Source: Aureliella helgolandensis
Lineage (GTDB): Bacteria; Planctomycetota; Planctomycetia; Pirellulales; Pirellulaceae
DNA: 64,000 bases
Direction: 5' to 3'
Assembly: GCF_007752135.1 (NCBI RefSeq)
Contig: NZ_CP036298.1
Coordinates: 4,030,001 to 4,094,000, forward strand
Shown here piece after piece: positions 63,709 through 64,000 of the stretch. Position 1 is the stretch's first letter; each line of letters begins with the position of its first letter. The translations under genes and the position numbers were made by a program. The notes under the pieces are model-generated. The model did not search any database. It was not told the DNA's origin and saw only the letters and a program-made list of their open reading frames with translations.

Positions 63709-64000
63709 CTAGTAGCCGATGCCTGCCCTGAGCATTAAAGTGGAGTTGAGGTCGAGGCTGTCGGCAGGCGAATATTTGTAGATCAATTCGCGATCAAAGA
63801 CGTAACCAACTTCAAAGAAGCCAGTGCGCCGACCCTCGCGCATTTGGTCGTTGCGGCCCCATTCGAATCCCAGGGCTAGACGAATATCGTTGATGTCGAT
63901 CGAATCGGTTGCACCGCTAGTTCGCTCCACAGTCCAGGCCCCGCCTCCGTAGTGACCGGCCACATACCACCAGCTATCGACGGTTCCGATAGTTGACAGA
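63709..64000 (-). CDS. C-terminal end of probable outer-membrane beta-barrel protein (cut by window edge)
   Basis: At least 97 codons in the open frame reaching the window end. Alternating polar/hydrophobic strands (SWWYVAGHYGGGAW, INDIRLALGFEWG, RTGFFEVGYVFDRELIYKYS, NSTLMLRAGIGY) and the final aromatic residue (GIGY) fit a barrel that ends at the outer membrane. The 5' part lies outside the window. Family not named with confidence; planctomycete barrel proteins often end this way. Confidence 0.65.
   Translation of the reverse strand, partial: LSTIGTVDSWWYVAGHYGGGAWTVERTSGATDSIDINDIRLALGFEWGRNDQMREGRRTGFFEVGYVFDRELIYKYSPADSLDLNSTLMLRAGIGY

Noticed and set aside
1-64000. tRNA, rRNA and CRISPR arrays
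   Set aside because: Scanned by eye for T-loop motifs and regularly spaced repeats; none found. A covariance search could still reveal a divergent small RNA.

Overview
The window looks like a chromosomal segment of a planctomycete, most likely a Pirellulaceae (Rhodopirellula-type) bacterium. The basis is a set of families nearly confined to, or heavily expanded in, that phylum. These are DUF1559 prepilin-like proteins (12.1 kb), DUF1552 with DUF1587/1592/1588/1585 (19.0-22.3 kb), the ECF sigma / FecR-LamG / PSCyt1-DUF1549-DUF1553 / DUF1501 set (45.9-52.6 kb), a PVC-type heme-binding protein (26.2 kb), CRTAC1/FG-GAP proteins (13.7-17.0 kb) and a lysine-rich histone-H1-like tail protein (2.4 kb). 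Many products carry Sec, Tat or lipoprotein signals. No rRNA, tRNA, CRISPR array or prophage was recognised.

Layout: 0-7.2 kb is housekeeping. It holds the 5' part of miaA (-), hisE and hisG (+), a KKA-rich basic protein (+), ispE followed by spoVG (-), ndk (-), and a proline-rich exported protein (-). 7.7-11.1 kb is a MacA / split-MacB type export system (+). 12.1-13.6 kb is a DUF1559 protein and its small lipoprotein, separated by a strong intrinsic terminator. 13.7-18.3 kb has two FG-GAP repeat proteins facing each other (one with a CxxCH motif, one CRTAC1/ASPIC) and a TPR membrane protein. 19.0-28.8 kb is a run of exported plus-strand genes: DUF1552 and its heme-type partner joined by an ATGA overlap, a secreted nitrilase-fold enzyme, an esterase fused to a 5'-nucleotidase C-terminal domain, and a large beta-propeller/HEAT/cytochrome protein. 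A PIG-L deacetylase lies on the other strand.

30.9-39.8 kb holds an XRE-type regulator, a HerA/DUF87-like ATPase divergent from a zincin-type peptidase, a small membrane protein, and a REC-like/PAS/GGDEF/EAL protein overlapping an HDOD protein. 40.2-43.1 kb has a tandem class II aldolase (second copy with lost catalytic residues) and an aldehyde dehydrogenase. 43.2-52.6 kb is a minus-strand regulated block: ECF sigma, FecR/LamG, PSCyt/DUF1553, DUF1501 and a CehA/McbA PHP-type metallohydrolase. 52.9-64 kb holds a double UspA protein, a DUF1593 protein, one intact insertion sequence with CTAG duplication, an aquaglyceroporin, an AGCS symporter, a sugar isomerase-like TIM barrel, proC, a PhoD-like phosphatase and the end of a probable outer-membrane barrel protein.

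The most unusual non-gene structure is a pair of about 117 bp elements with terminal inverted repeats (22703-22821 and 62269-62385, in opposite orientation). Each ends exactly 23 nt before the start codon of an exported hydrolase gene. No clear new defence or mobile system was found. The strongest protein-level oddities are the esterase/5'-nucleotidase-C fusion, the half-dead double aldolase and the zinc-ribbon SpoVG.
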